Source: Streptomyces atratus (GTDB lineage: Bacteria > Actinomycetota > Actinomycetes > Streptomycetales > Streptomycetaceae). Taken from it: a stretch of 64,000 nt of DNA. The DNA is taken from positions 62,001 through 126,000 of the forward strand of contig NZ_BMRN01000003.1 in NCBI RefSeq assembly GCF_014648655.1, read 5' to 3'. Of this stretch, positions 8,642-17,931 are shown piece after piece. Each line of letters starts with the position of its first letter. Position 1 is the stretch's first letter. The translations under genes and the position numbers were made by a program. The notes beneath the pieces are model-generated. The model searched no databases, was not told where the DNA came from, and worked only from the letters and a program-made list of their open reading frames with translations.

Positions 8642-9568
8642 TCAGAGAACGGCGACCGGGGCGACCGGGGTGCCGGTCGCGCCGACGAACGGTTCCGCCA
8701 TCGCGGAGAGCAGGAAGCTGTACCGCTTCTCTTCCGCACAGGCTGTGGACAACTTTTCCAGGTTCCAGTTCTGGCCCTGCAGCATGCCCATCTCGACCAG
8801 GTCCAGCGCATGCACCCCCAGCCACAGATCCTCGATCTCGGGCGGGAAGATCTCGAAGGTCAGGGTGTCATTGGCGACCGCCGCGACATCGCGCGCACGG
8901 AACCACTCGGGCGTCCTGATCGAGAGACCGGGCGATGGATAGGCATACGCATGCTTGTCGCCCGCCAGATAGGCCTGCACCTGCCCCGTCCGTACGAGCA
9001 CGATGTCACCGGCCCTGACCCCGACTCCTGCCAGTTCCTCGGCCGCGTCCAGGTCCTCGGGGGTGACGGCATGGTCGCCGGGCAGCCTGTCCGTGCCGTG
9101 TGCGCGCGCCACATCGAGCAGCACCCCGCGCGAGACGATGTGCGGCGCCTTGTCGATCCCGCTGAACTGCGCGCCGCCGTGCGCGGTGATCGTGGCGGCC
9201 GGGCGGCCGTTGTAGATCTTCCCCGAGTGCGAGGCGTGGGTGAGGGCGTCCCAGTGGGTGGCCGTCTGCAGGCTCAGGACGGCTGTGTCGTCGCTGGTGG
9301 CGACGGTGCCGGGGCCGAAGAGCTCCTGATTGATCTGGACCATGGTGTGCAGCGGATTGATCCGCCCCGGGATCAGTCCGCTCTGGACGCCGTCCTGCTG
9401 GAGGGGGAGCGCGAGCGGGATGCGCAGCCCGGTGCGGACGGCGGCGACCGCCTCGCGTACGACCGCGTCGGTGATCAGGTTGAGCGTGCCGATCTCGTCG
9501 TCGGCACCCCAGCGGCCCCAGTTGTTGACCCGCTCGGCGATCTCGTGGAACTCGGCCGGCAGTGACAC
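8642..9568 (-). CDS. cyclase-family metal-dependent hydrolase
   Basis: A 308-residue member of the cyclase/kynurenine-formamidase-like family. The metal motif appears as THWDALTHASHSG (104-116), a variant of the family HxGTHxDxPxH signature that keeps His, Asp and His. Related enzymes hydrolyse ring-opened or amide substrates with Mn or Zn. GTG 9568 follows a GGGAGG Shine-Dalgarno. The gene diverges from the SDR operon, and operator 3 (9615-9629) lies between them, so both sides are probably co-regulated. Confidence 0.82.
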   Translation of the reverse strand: MSLPAEFHEIAERVNNWGRWGADDEIGTLNLITDAVVREAVAAVRTGLRIPLALPLQQDGVQSGLIPGRINPLHTMVQINQELFGPGTVATSDDTAVLSLQTATHWDALTHASHSGKIYNGRPAATITAHGGAQFSGIDKAPHIVSRGVLLDVARAHGTDRLPGDHAVTPEDLDAAEELAGVGVRAGDIVLVRTGQVQAYLAGDKHAYAYPSPGLSIRTPEWFRARDVAAVANDTLTFEIFPPEIEDLWLGVHALDLVEMGMLQGQNWNLEKLSTACAEEKRYSFLLSAMAEPFVGATGTPVAPVAVL

Positions 9569-9614
9569 GGGGCCTCCCGGGGCTTGTGTTCGTGGACCTG
9601 ATGACCCATAAAAT

Positions 9615-9629
9615 CTAACGGTCCGTCAG
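9615..9629. promoter_or_regulatory. regulon operator 3 (CTAACG-N3-CGTCAG)
   Basis: CTAACGGTCCGTCAG in the 83-bp divergent spacer between the cyclase-family gene and the SDR operon. One position departs from the dyad. Confidence 0.72.
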
Positions 9630-9651
9630 AAACCGTGGGAAGGGTCCGGGC

Positions 9652-10566
9652 ATGGGGAACTTCTTGGCAGGCAAAGTGGTCGCCGTGACGGGGGCCGGGC
9701 GCGGCATCGGGAGGGCGGTCGCACTCGCGGCGGCGGCCGAGGGGGCGAGAGTCGTCGTCAACGACTACGGCGTCTCCATCGAGGGCGGCGAGCCGAGCAG
9801 CGAGATAGCGCAGTCCGTCGTCAAGGAGATCGAGGCGGCGGGCGGCGAGGCGGTGGCCGTCGCCGACGACATCTCCACGATGGCGGGCGGGCAGCGGATC
9901 GTGGACACGGCGCTCGCGCGGTACGGGCGGATCGACGGGGTCGTGTGCGTGGCCGGGATCCTGCGGGAACGGATGCTGTTCAACATGTCCGAGGAGGAGT
10001 GGGACCCGGTGGTCGCCACCCACCTCAAGGGCACCTTCACCGTCTTCCGGGCCGCGTCGGCGGTGATGCGGAAGCAGGAGGACGGCGGCACGCTGATCGG
10101 CTTCACCAGCGGCAACCATCAGGGCAGCGTCGCCCAGGCCAACTACAGCGCCGCCAAGGGCGGGATCATCTCGCTGGTACGGAGCGCGGCGCTCGGCCTG
10201 CACAAGTACGGCGTCACGGCGAACGCCGTCGCCCCGGTCGCCCGCACCCGGATGTCCGCCAATGTGCCCATGGAACTCAAGGAGATCGGCGAGCCGGAGG
10301 ATGTGGCGGCGCTCGTCGTCTACCTGCTCAGCGAACGGGCCCGCAAGGAGAAGATCACCGGCCAGGTGTACACGATCGCAGGACCGAAGATCGCGGTCTG
10401 GGCCCAGCCGAGGGAACTGCGGGCGGGGTACGCGGAGGGGGCCTGGACCCCGGAACGGATCGCGGACTTCCTGCCGGGGACGGTGGGCACGGACCCGATG
10501 CCGATGCTGGCGCAGCTGGAGGAGATGGCGGCCGCGGCGGCGGCGAGGGCGCGGCCGAACGCGTGA
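9652..10566 (+). CDS. short-chain dehydrogenase/reductase, probable hydroxyacyl-CoA dehydrogenase
   Basis: A 304-residue classical SDR with the cofactor motif TGAGRGIG (residues 14-21), VVVNDYG after beta-2 (acidic residue favouring NAD), and the catalytic Tyr-x3-Lys YSAAK near 165, with the active-site Ser in FTSGNHQGS. The extra length over a 250-residue SDR and the GPKIAVWAQPREL tail resemble the 17-beta-HSD type 4-like subgroup that oxidises hydroxyacyl-CoA in side-chain beta-oxidation. GGGAAGG precedes the ATG. First gene of an operon with a dehydrogenase (10647) and an alcohol dehydrogenase (11798), under operator 3. Confidence 0.86.
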   Translation: MGNFLAGKVVAVTGAGRGIGRAVALAAAAEGARVVVNDYGVSIEGGEPSSEIAQSVVKEIEAAGGEAVAVADDISTMAGGQRIVDTALARYGRIDGVVCVAGILRERMLFNMSEEEWDPVVATHLKGTFTVFRAASAVMRKQEDGGTLIGFTSGNHQGSVAQANYSAAKGGIISLVRSAALGLHKYGVTANAVAPVARTRMSANVPMELKEIGEPEDVAALVVYLLSERARKEKITGQVYTIAGPKIAVWAQPRELRAGYAEGAWTPERIADFLPGTVGTDPMPMLAQLEEMAAAAAARARPNA

Positions 10567-10646
10567 CCTCCACCGGGGCTCCGCCCCGGCCCCGCTCCTC
10601 GATCGCCGGAGGGGCTGGATCTTCCGCCCGACACCGAGGAGTGGAC
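10567..10646. repeat. GC-rich 3' repeat-like element inside the operon
   Basis: The 80-bp spacer contains GGGGCTCCGCCCCGG and then CTCCTCGATCGCCGGAGGGG, a pattern common as a dispersed intergenic element in Streptomyces. It resembles the elements at 2454-2485 and 47875-47907 but here sits between co-directional genes. Confidence 0.4.
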
Positions 10647-11801
10647 GTGGACTTCGCATTCGACGCGGTGGACGACGCCTTCCGCCAGGAGGCCCGGTCC
10701 TGGCTGGAGGCCCACCTCACGCAGCCCTGCGCCGCCGAGGGTGGCCGCGCCTGGGAGCAGGAGCTGGGCCGGGCCGGCTGGATCGGTCTCGGCTGGGACA
10801 ACCACGGCGCCGGCCACGGCAACCGGCATGCAAGCCTCACCCAGCAGGTCGTCTGGGCCGAGGAGTACGCCCGCGTCGGCGCCCCCGCCCGGGTCGGCCA
10901 CATCGGCGAGAACCTCCTCGCCCCGACCCTGATCGCCTACGGCACGCAGGCGCAGAAACAGCGCTTCCTGCCCGCCGTGGCACGCGGCGACGAGCTGTGG
11001 TGCCAGGGATACAGCGAGCCGGGCGCCGGATCGGACCTCGCCGGGGTGCGGACGGCCGCCGTACCCGACAAGGGCCGCGGCGGCCACCGCGTCACCGGGC
11101 AGAAGATCTGGACGTCGCTCGCGAGAGACGCCGACTGGTGCTTCGTCCTGGCCCGTACGGAGCCCGGCTCCAGCCGCCACCACGGCCTGTCGTTCCTGCT
11201 GCTGCCGATGGACCAGCCGGGCAGGATCGAGGTGCGGCCGATCCGTCAGATGTCGGGTGCCAGCGAGTTCAACGAGGTCTTCTTCGACGGGGCGCACGCG
11301 CAGGAGTGTGTCGGCGGCGAGGGCAACGGCTGGGCGGTCGCCATGGGGCTGCTGGCCCTGGAACGCGGCGTCTCCACACTCGTCCAGCAGATCGGGTTCG
11401 CCGCCGAACTCGACCGGGTGGTCCGCGCCGCTGTCGACGGCGGCGCCGTCACCGACCCGGTACTGCGCGAGCGCCTCGTGAGGCAGTGGGCACAGCTGCA
11501 GACCATGCGCTGGAACGCCCTGCGCACCCTGGGCTCCACGGGCGACCCCGGCGCACCCAGCGTGGCGAAACTGCTCTGGGGCGGCTGGCACAAGCGCCTC
11601 GGCGAACTGGCCGTGGAGATCAGGGGCGCGGCGGGTGCCGTCGGCCCGGACGACTGGTCGGCGCGGACACCGTACGAACTCGACGAGGCACAGCGCCTGT
11701 TCCTGTTCACCCGGTCCGACACCATCTACGGCGGCTCGGACGAGATCCAGCGGAACATCATCGCCGAGCGGGTGCTCGGCCTACCGAGGGAGCCGAGATG
11801 A
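10647..11801 (+). CDS. acyl-CoA dehydrogenase, large-subunit type (second)
   Basis: A 384-residue paralogue of the 5427 product: CQGYSEPGAGSDL (119-131), GQKIWTSLARDADW, and C-terminal IYGGSDEIQRNIIAERVLG. The usual catalytic Glu before the C-terminal Gly-Ser/Thr motif is Gly, whereas ALERGVS (Glu 239) provides the isovaleryl-CoA-dehydrogenase-type base. GTG 10647 is preferred because GAGGAG lies 5 bases upstream. No small subunit lies beside it; the incomplete-looking dehydrogenase at 41544 is a possible partner. The stop overlaps the next start (ATGA). Confidence 0.86.
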   Translation: MDFAFDAVDDAFRQEARSWLEAHLTQPCAAEGGRAWEQELGRAGWIGLGWDNHGAGHGNRHASLTQQVVWAEEYARVGAPARVGHIGENLLAPTLIAYGTQAQKQRFLPAVARGDELWCQGYSEPGAGSDLAGVRTAAVPDKGRGGHRVTGQKIWTSLARDADWCFVLARTEPGSSRHHGLSFLLLPMDQPGRIEVRPIRQMSGASEFNEVFFDGAHAQECVGGEGNGWAVAMGLLALERGVSTLVQQIGFAAELDRVVRAAVDGGAVTDPVLRERLVRQWAQLQTMRWNALRTLGSTGDPGAPSVAKLLWGGWHKRLGELAVEIRGAAGAVGPDDWSARTPYELDEAQRLFLFTRSDTIYGGSDEIQRNIIAERVLGLPREPR

Positions 11802-12847
11802 GAGGCGTCGTCTTCGACGGCAAGCGGACCGAGGTCGTCGACGATCTGGAGATACGCGACCCGGGCCCCGGTGAGGTGCTGGTGGCGGTGGCCGCGGCCG
11901 GGCTGTGCCACAGCGATCTGTCGGTGATCGACGGGACGATTCCGTTCCCGGCGCCGGTGGTGCTCGGGCACGAGGGTGCGGGTGTGGTGGAGGCCGTCGG
12001 TGCGGGCGTCGGTCATGTGGCGCCCGGCGACCATGTGTCGCTGTCCACGCTGGCCAACTGCGGGGCGTGCGCCCAGTGCGACCGGGGCCGGCCGACGATG
12101 TGCCGCAAGGCGATCGGGATGCCGGGAGCGCCGTTCTCGCGGCGCGGGAAACCGCTGTACCAGTTCGCGTCCAACTCGGCCTTCGCCGAACGGACCCTGG
12201 TCAAGGCCGTGCAGGCGGTGAAGATCCCCGCCGGTCTGCCGCTCACCTCGGCGGCCCTGATCGGCTGCGGGGTGCTGACGGGAGTCGGAGCCGTACTCAA
12301 CCGGGCGAGGGTCGACCGGGGCGACACGGTCGTGGTGATCGGCACGGGCGGCATCGGACTCAATGTGATCCAGGGCGCCCGGATCGCGGGCGCCCTGACG
12401 ATCGTCGCTGTCGACGCCAACCCGGCGAAGGAGGCGGTGGCGCGGCAGTTCGGTGCGACGCACTTCTTGACGTCGGCAGAGGGCGTACGGGAGATCCTGC
12501 CCAGCGGCGCGGACCACGCCTTCGAGTGCGTGGGCCGGACAGAACTGATCCGTACCGCGATCGATCTGCTGGACCGGCACGGCCAGGCCATCCTGCTGGG
12601 TGTCCCCGCGGCGACGGCCGAGGCGTCGTTCCTCGTCTCGTCGATGTACCTGGACAAGTCGATTCTGGGCTGCCGGTACGGCTCCTCGCGCCCGCAGCGG
12701 GACATCGCGCTCTACGCGGACCTGTACCGGGAGGGCAGGCTGCTCCTGGACGAACTCGTCACCGAGACCTATGCGGTGGAGGACTTCGCCAAGGCGGCGG
12801 ACGACGCGCACCACGGCCGGGTGGCGCGCGGGGTGCTGGTGTTCTAG
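11798..12847 (+). CDS. zinc-dependent medium-chain alcohol dehydrogenase
   Basis: A 349-residue MDR enzyme. Catalytic zinc ligands are the Cys in GLCHSD (37), the His in GHEGAG (about 61) and a later Cys in LIGCGVL. The structural zinc lobe is the four-cysteine cluster in NCGACAQCDRGRPTMC (about 86-100). The Rossmann motif is VIGTGGIGLNV. This is a class III-like NAD enzyme of the kind that oxidises primary or allylic alcohols in side-chain catabolism. The ATGA overlap with the upstream dehydrogenase makes it the third gene of the operator-3 operon. Confidence 0.88.
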   Translation: MRGVVFDGKRTEVVDDLEIRDPGPGEVLVAVAAAGLCHSDLSVIDGTIPFPAPVVLGHEGAGVVEAVGAGVGHVAPGDHVSLSTLANCGACAQCDRGRPTMCRKAIGMPGAPFSRRGKPLYQFASNSAFAERTLVKAVQAVKIPAGLPLTSAALIGCGVLTGVGAVLNRARVDRGDTVVVIGTGGIGLNVIQGARIAGALTIVAVDANPAKEAVARQFGATHFLTSAEGVREILPSGADHAFECVGRTELIRTAIDLLDRHGQAILLGVPAATAEASFLVSSMYLDKSILGCRYGSSRPQRDIALYADLYREGRLLLDELVTETYAVEDFAKAADDAHHGRVARGVLVF

Positions 12848-12965
12848 GCCCTGTGAAGGCCGTCCGGGGCCGGCGTCCTCCCGGACCGGCGAATCCCGGG
12901 CCCTCCTGTCCGGATCGCGCCGGGGTCGCGTGCCCCGGCGCCGCGCCCGGCCGCGTTGCCGGCGG

Positions 12966-13211
12966 TCAGTCGCCGAAGGCGCTGCTGTCGCGCCGGGTGA
13001 CGCCGGGCCGCGTGTTCACGGACCACATGTGGGTGCACTGCGGGCACTGGAGGTGAACGACCGGTCCCTTGTTGGATATCAGATAGCGCCAGTGCTCACC
13101 GCAGGTGCGGAGGTCGGCGCAGTTCTCGCAATGACGGGCGTCGTCGCAGACGGGGCAGGGCAGCCAGGCGCGGCGGGCCACGTCCGCCTGCGGATCAATG
13201 GGCAGTCGCAC
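12966..13211 (-). CDS. small cysteine-rich zinc-ribbon protein
   Basis: An 81-residue protein with paired cysteines CPVC, CENC and CPQC plus a further Cys and His pair (TCGEHW), enough for two zinc sites, followed by a basic tail. No known function. GTG 13211 follows GGGAAGGGG and overlaps the end of the upstream small gene by 17 bases, so the two are translationally linked. The start could be elsewhere because the upstream frame stays open. Confidence 0.6.
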   Translation of the reverse strand: MRLPIDPQADVARRAWLPCPVCDDARHCENCADLRTCGEHWRYLISNKGPVVHLQCPQCTHMWSVNTRPGVTRRDSSAFGD

Positions 13212-13446
13212 GACCCGGTCCCCTTCCCGGCAGGACGCCGCTCGCCACCAGCAGGTCGTAGGTGCGCTGCTGTTCGGCGTCCAGGCCCGAGTAGAGGAGC
13301 GCATACGCCTCGTCCTCGCCCTGGAGGACGGCGACCGGGTCCCAGTCGGGCCCGAGTGCGGTCACGACCTCGGCCCGGCGCCGAGCTTCCTCGAACGTCA
13401 GATCGATCGTGAAGGGTATGAGGCTGTCTGGATTTCCCTTTTTCAT
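13195..13446 (-). CDS. small conserved actinobacterial protein (DUF6400-like)
   Basis: An 83-residue acidic protein (MKKGNPDSLIPFTIDLTFEE at the N-terminus). ATG 13446 is chosen over an upstream ATG at 13479 because the MKKG start gives a compact helical protein. It resembles small Streptomyces proteins annotated DUF6400; no catalytic motif is visible. It is the first gene of a two-gene unit with the zinc-ribbon protein. Confidence 0.6.
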   Translation of the reverse strand: MKKGNPDSLIPFTIDLTFEEARRRAEVVTALGPDWDPVAVLQGEDEAYALLYSGLDAEQQRTYDLLVASGVLPGRGPGRATAH

Positions 13447-13723
13447 GGCGAAACTCCCGAAGTGCCGGTGGAACTCCACATGCGTATCAGGCGGAAGCGG
13501 TGACAGGGAAGGGTGACCTAAGTCGCTCCGTGGAGGAGCGGCCCCCGGCCTCCGGGGAAGGAAGCCTCGGATCGGTCGGCGGGGGTGGGGCGTTGCCGGC
13601 GCCGGGGCCCCGGCGGCGGACGCGGTCCACGGGCGGCACTGTGACGTACTTCATGCGGTCGTCCGGGGCGTCGGGGCGGGGGGAATCCGAGCGATGCGGA
13701 GGGGTAACGGCTGGAGCGCCCGG

Positions 13724-14707
13724 TCAGGTCCTCCCCGCGCGAAATGTGCGTCGGTACACCGTGGGGGACACCCCCAGCGCCGCCTGCAGATGCTGCCGCA
13801 GCGATGTGGGTGTCCCGAAGCCCGCGTCCCTCGCCACCTGGTCGATCGACAGGTCCGTCGACTCCAGCAGCTGCCGGGCCCGTTCGACCCGCTGCCGGGT
13901 CAGCCACTGGACGGGACTGACCCCGACCTCCTCGCGGAACCGGCGGGTGAACGTCCGTACGCTCATCGACTCCTGCTGCGCCATGTCACGCAGCAGGATC
14001 GGCCGGTCCAGCCGCCCGAGCGCCCAGGCGCGCGCACCGGTCGTGGTCGCGAACTGTGCCTCGGGGACAGGGCGCTGGATGTACTGCGCCTGCCCGCCGT
14101 CCCTGTGCGGGGGCACCACCGTGCGGCGGGCGACGTCATTGGCGACGGCGGTGCCGTGGTCGCGGCGCACGATGTGCAGGCAGAGGTCGATTCCGGCGGC
14201 GACCCCGGCAGAGGTCAGGACGTCCCCGTCGTCGATGAACAGGACGTCCGGGTCGACCTGGACCTTGGGGAAGAGCTGCTGGAAGTGGTCGGCGGAGGAC
14301 CAGTGGGTGGTGGCGGGGCGCCCGTCGAGGAACCCGGCGGCGGCGAGGACGTAACTTCCGGTGCAGATCGAGACGAGCCGGGTGCCCGGCCTGATGTACG
14401 CGAACGCCGCGGCGAGCTCGCCCGACAGTCTGCCCTCTTCGTGGACGGGGCCGAGTTCGTACGAGGCGGGGATGACGACGGTGTCGGCGGTGGCCAGTGC
14501 TTCGGGGCCGCGCTCGACCGTGATCGTGAAGTCCGCGTCGGTGGAGACCGGTCCCGGTGGGCGGACGGAACAGGTAACGACTTCGTACAGTTTCCGGCCC
14601 CTGTCATGCGGCTCGGAACTGAGCGCCAGGCCGAAGATCCTTTGAGGGATGCCCAGTTCGAACGGGAGCAGCCCGTCGAGGGCGAGGACGACGACTCTGT
14701 GCTTCAC
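13724..14707 (-). CDS. GlxA-family AraC-type transcriptional regulator
   Basis: A 327-residue regulator with an N-terminal DJ-1/PfpI-like glutamine-amidotransferase-fold domain (about 5-175; SICTGSYVLAAAGFLDGRPA holds the conserved nucleophile-elbow Cys near 115) and a C-terminal AraC double helix-turn-helix (about 225-322; SVRTFTRRFREEVGVSP and then IDQVARDAGFGTPTSLRQ). The amidotransferase-like domain acts as a sensor in this family. It is divergent from the MFS exporter at 14764 with only a 56-bp spacer, so that exporter is the likely target. Confidence 0.88.
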   Translation of the reverse strand: MKHRVVVLALDGLLPFELGIPQRIFGLALSSEPHDRGRKLYEVVTCSVRPPGPVSTDADFTITVERGPEALATADTVVIPASYELGPVHEEGRLSGELAAAFAYIRPGTRLVSICTGSYVLAAAGFLDGRPATTHWSSADHFQQLFPKVQVDPDVLFIDDGDVLTSAGVAAGIDLCLHIVRRDHGTAVANDVARRTVVPPHRDGGQAQYIQRPVPEAQFATTTGARAWALGRLDRPILLRDMAQQESMSVRTFTRRFREEVGVSPVQWLTRQRVERARQLLESTDLSIDQVARDAGFGTPTSLRQHLQAALGVSPTVYRRTFRAGRT

Positions 14708-14763
14708 GGCAGGCCTCCCTTACCCCTAGTGGTATAGACCATAAACTGATACATGTCACCGAC

Positions 14764-16089
14764 GTGAAGGAAAAGTCAGCAGAGCACGAGTGCATTCCCG
14801 GCGCGGCCCGCGCGAACGCACCCTCGCAGTCGTCCCCCTCGGACCCGTCGGCCGCCCTGCCGCCCCTGGACGCGCGCCGGGACGGCGAACGGCCGGGAAG
14901 CGAGCTCTGGAACCGTAACTTCCGGCTCTTCTTCATCGCCCGGACCGCCGCACTCTTCGGCGACGGCATGATCCCGGTGGCGCTCACCGCGGGTCTGCTG
15001 GGAGCCGGTCGCCCGCACGCGTCCGTCGGCTTCGCGCTGGCCGCCTGGATGGGCCCGCTGGCGCTCTTCGTGCTCTTCGGCGGCGTGCTGGCGGATCGTT
15101 TCACCCCGCGTCGAATGATGATCATCGCCGATGCGCTGCGGCTGGTCGGGGCGTCGGTGCTCGCCGTCTCCTTCGCGACCGGCAACCCGCCGCTGTGGGC
15201 GGTGTACGCACTGAGCGCGGTGGCCGGCGTCGGGGCCGCGCTCTTCCAGCCGGGCGTCGCGTCGACCGTGCCCCGGGTGTCGCTGGACGTGCAGCGCGGC
15301 AACGCGGTGCTTCGGGTCTCCGAGGCGCTGATGACGATGGCGGGCCCGGCCTTCGCGGGACTCCTGGTCGGACTCGCGAGCGCCGGAGCGGTGTACGCGG
15401 CGAACGCGGCGACCTTCGCGGTCTCCGGCGTCTGCCTCTTCCTGCTGCGGCTCGCCCCGATGCCGTCCGACGCGGCACAGCGTGGCACGTTCGTCGCCGA
15501 ACTGGTCGACGGATGGCGGGAGTTCAAGGCCCGTAGCTGGCTGTGGGGGGTGATCGCGATCTGGACCGTGTACGGATTCACCGTGATCGGCCCGATGCTC
15601 CCGCTGACCGCGGTCGAGGTCACCGAGGCGCACGGCTCGGGGACGTACGGCGTGATGATGGCGGTGAACGGCGCGGGCAGCGTCGTCGGCGGGCTGCTCG
15701 CCCTGCGCCTGAGACCGCGCCGCCCGCTCGCGGCGGGCGCGATCGCGCTGACCGGGGTGTGTGTGAACCTGGTGGTGCTGGGGCTCGGGCTGCCGGTGTC
15801 CGCACTGGGGGTCGGGCAGTTCGTGGCGGGCGGGGTGTTCGCGTTCTGGCTGGTGATGTGGTCGACGACGGTCCAGACCCATGTCCCGCCGCAGGCGCTG
15901 AACCGCCTGCACGCGTACGACGTGGCGGGCTCCCTGCTGATGCTGGCGGCAGGCCGGGCACTGGCGGGACCGGTCGCGGACCGGCTGGGCGCACCGGAGG
16001 TGCTGCTGGCCGGAGCGGTGATCAACATGATGGTGGTGGCGGTACTGCTGGCGGCCCGGCCGATCCGGCGGCTGGAGCGGATCGGGTGA
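14764..16089 (+). CDS. MFS drug-efflux-type transporter
   Basis: A 441-residue protein with a 45-residue hydrophilic N-terminus and then about 12 membrane segments. The loop 2-3 motif GGVLADRFTPRRMM is the MFS motif A (G-x3-D-R-x2-R-R). It resembles the enterobactin/tetracycline exporter (MFS_3) group. The distribution of hydrophobic stretches suggests a complete protein. It is divergently paired with the GlxA-type regulator. The GTG at 14764 has no clear ribosome site, so the mRNA could be leaderless. Confidence 0.85.
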   Translation: MKEKSAEHECIPGAARANAPSQSSPSDPSAALPPLDARRDGERPGSELWNRNFRLFFIARTAALFGDGMIPVALTAGLLGAGRPHASVGFALAAWMGPLALFVLFGGVLADRFTPRRMMIIADALRLVGASVLAVSFATGNPPLWAVYALSAVAGVGAALFQPGVASTVPRVSLDVQRGNAVLRVSEALMTMAGPAFAGLLVGLASAGAVYAANAATFAVSGVCLFLLRLAPMPSDAAQRGTFVAELVDGWREFKARSWLWGVIAIWTVYGFTVIGPMLPLTAVEVTEAHGSGTYGVMMAVNGAGSVVGGLLALRLRPRRPLAAGAIALTGVCVNLVVLGLGLPVSALGVGQFVAGGVFAFWLVMWSTTVQTHVPPQALNRLHAYDVAGSLLMLAAGRALAGPVADRLGAPEVLLAGAVINMMVVAVLLAARPIRRLERIG

Positions 16090-16100
16090 GAGGGGATCGG

Positions 16101-16553
16101 GTGAGCGTGGACGCACTGACGGCACGGGCCGTCACGGCCGGGGCAGCGGTGCTGACCGCCATCGCAGGGCTCGGGGTGAGGGCGTTCGCGAACGGAGACG
16201 TCGCCAAGTACGCCGGGGACGCGCTCTAAACCGTACTGATCTGCGCCCTGGTCGCCGTGATCGCACCCCGCGCGCGGCCGGTCACCAAGGCCGGGACGGC
16301 GCTGGCGTTCAGCTGGGCGGTCGAGCTGCTGCAACTGACCGGGGTGCCCGCGGAGCTCTCCCGGCACAGCGCGGTGGCGCGGCTGGTCCTCGGCTCGACC
16401 TTCAACGCACCCGATCTGTTCTGGTACGCGGTGGGGGCGTCAGCGGCCTGGGCCGCATTCGCAGGGGCGGCGGCGGTGGCTCCGGCTACTTCCCCGGTTC
16501 GCCCGCGGTCATGGCCCGATTCTTGCGAAGCGTGTCCCTCCGGCCACTCGTGA
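16101..16553 (+). pseudogene. DUF2809 membrane protein gene interrupted by an in-frame TAA
   Basis: From GTG 16101 (GAGGGGATCGG upstream) the frame reads VSVDALTARAVTAG up to GDVAKYAGDAL, then TAA at 16227-16229, and continues in the same frame with TVLICALVAVIAPRARP, LAFSWAVELLQLTGVPAEL and STFNAPDLFWYAVGA. In DUF2809 proteins a Tyr normally follows GDAL, so a TAC/TAT codon seems to have become TAA. Both halves keep family sequence in one frame, consistent with one recent nonsense change or a base-call error. A protein restarting at 16257 would lack the first transmembrane helix. Confidence 0.75.
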
Positions 16554-16572
16554 GGGCGCACGCCATGACCCG

Positions 16573-17916
16573 ATGCTGAGTGACGTGACCCAGACAACCG
16601 AAAGCGCCGCCCGGGACGACGACCGGCAGGCCACCTCCGTAGCCCCCGACAGGCGCTCCCGTCGGCGCGTTCACCGCGCCTGGATCGTCGCCGTCGTCAC
16701 CTTCGTGACGATCATCGGCGGCGCCGCCTTCAACTCCCTGCCCGGCCTCCTCATCGACCCGCTCCACACGGAATTCGGCTGGTCGCGCGGGGAGATCGGA
16801 CTCGCCGTCTCCATCGACATGGCGCTGTACGGGCTCACCGCGCCGTTCGCGGCCGCGCTGATGGACCGCTTCGGCATCCGCCGGGTCGTCGTCGTGGCCC
16901 TTTCCACGGTGGCGGCCGGGGCGCTGGCCAGCGTCTGGATGACGGCCTCCTGGCAGCTGATGATCTATTGGGGGCTGCTCGTCGGCCTCGGCACCGGGTC
17001 GATGGCGTTGGCCTTCTCGGCAACGGTCACCAACCGCTGGTTCGTCGCCCGGCGCGGCCTGGTCACCGGCATCCTCACCGCGGCGGGCGCCTCCGGCCAG
17101 CTGGTCTTCCTGCCGCTGTGCGCCTGGATCGTCGAGGAGCACGGCTGGCGCCCGGCCTCGGTGACCGTGGCCCTCGCCGCCCTGGTCGTCGTCCCGTTCG
17201 TCCGGCTCCTGATGCGCGACCACCCGGCCGATGTGGGCCTCGCCCCGTACGGCGGCACATACGTGGAGAAGCCCGCACCCGCACACGGGGCGGCGAGGCG
17301 CACCGTACGCGTCCTGTTCGACGCCGCCCGCACCGGGCCGTTCTGGCTGCTGGCCGGTACGTTCGCGATCTGCGGGGCCTCGACCAACGGCCTGATCCGT
17401 ACGCACTTCGTGCCGTCGGCCCACGACCACGGCATGCCCATCACCGCCGCGGCCTCGCTGCTCGCCGTCATCGGGGTCTTCGACATCATCGGCACGGTCT
17501 TCTCCGGCTGGCTCACCGACCGCTTCGACGCCCGCCGGCTCCTCGCCGTCTACTACGCGCTGCGCGGCATCTCGCTGCTCTTCCTGCCGATGCTGATGGA
17601 ACCGACGGTGCACCCGCCGATGGTCTTCTTCATCGTCTTCTACGGTCTGGACTGGGTTGCCACCGTCCCGCCGACGCTTTCCCTGTGCCGCGAGCAGTAC
17701 GGCGAGGACAGCGCCATCGTCTTCGGCTGGGTCCTCGCCTCCCACCAGGTGGGCGCGGCCCTGGTGGCGTTCCTGGGCGGTGTGGCGCGCGATGTGTTCG
17801 GCTCGTACGACATGGTCTGGTACGCGTCGGGGGCGCTGTGCGCGATGGCGGCCCTGATGGCGCTGGTGATCCGACGGGTCCGGGAGCCGTCGGGCGTCGC
17901 CGCGGGACTCGGCTGA
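16573..17916 (+). CDS. MFS transporter, OFA/monocarboxylate type
   Basis: A 447-residue 12-TM major-facilitator protein. The motif in loop 2-3 is LMDRFGIRRVV and the equivalent in the second half is WLTDRFDARRLL. The conserved NSLPGLLIDPLHTEFGWSRG segment after TM1 is typical of the oxalate/formate-antiporter and monocarboxylate-carrier families, suggesting organic-acid transport. It could import or export an acid handled by the nearby catabolic genes, but it lacks the palindromic operator. It begins 19 bases after the DUF2809 remnant. Confidence 0.83.
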   Translation: MLSDVTQTTESAARDDDRQATSVAPDRRSRRRVHRAWIVAVVTFVTIIGGAAFNSLPGLLIDPLHTEFGWSRGEIGLAVSIDMALYGLTAPFAAALMDRFGIRRVVVVALSTVAAGALASVWMTASWQLMIYWGLLVGLGTGSMALAFSATVTNRWFVARRGLVTGILTAAGASGQLVFLPLCAWIVEEHGWRPASVTVALAALVVVPFVRLLMRDHPADVGLAPYGGTYVEKPAPAHGAARRTVRVLFDAARTGPFWLLAGTFAICGASTNGLIRTHFVPSAHDHGMPITAAASLLAVIGVFDIIGTVFSGWLTDRFDARRLLAVYYALRGISLLFLPMLMEPTVHPPMVFFIVFYGLDWVATVPPTLSLCREQYGEDSAIVFGWVLASHQVGAALVAFLGGVARDVFGSYDMVWYASGALCAMAALMALVIRRVREPSGVAAGLG

Positions 17917-17931
17917 CGGTGCCGGCCGGTC

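Noticed and set aside
8744..8752. TGTGGACAA, a perfect Streptomyces DnaA box
   Set aside because: Single copy inside the cyclase-family coding sequence with no neighbours; chance occurrence is likely.
13518..13907. A reverse frame upstream of the small DUF6400-like gene region
   Set aside because: Pro/Arg/Gly-rich with no domain; it overlaps the 3' end of the GlxA-type gene in another frame.
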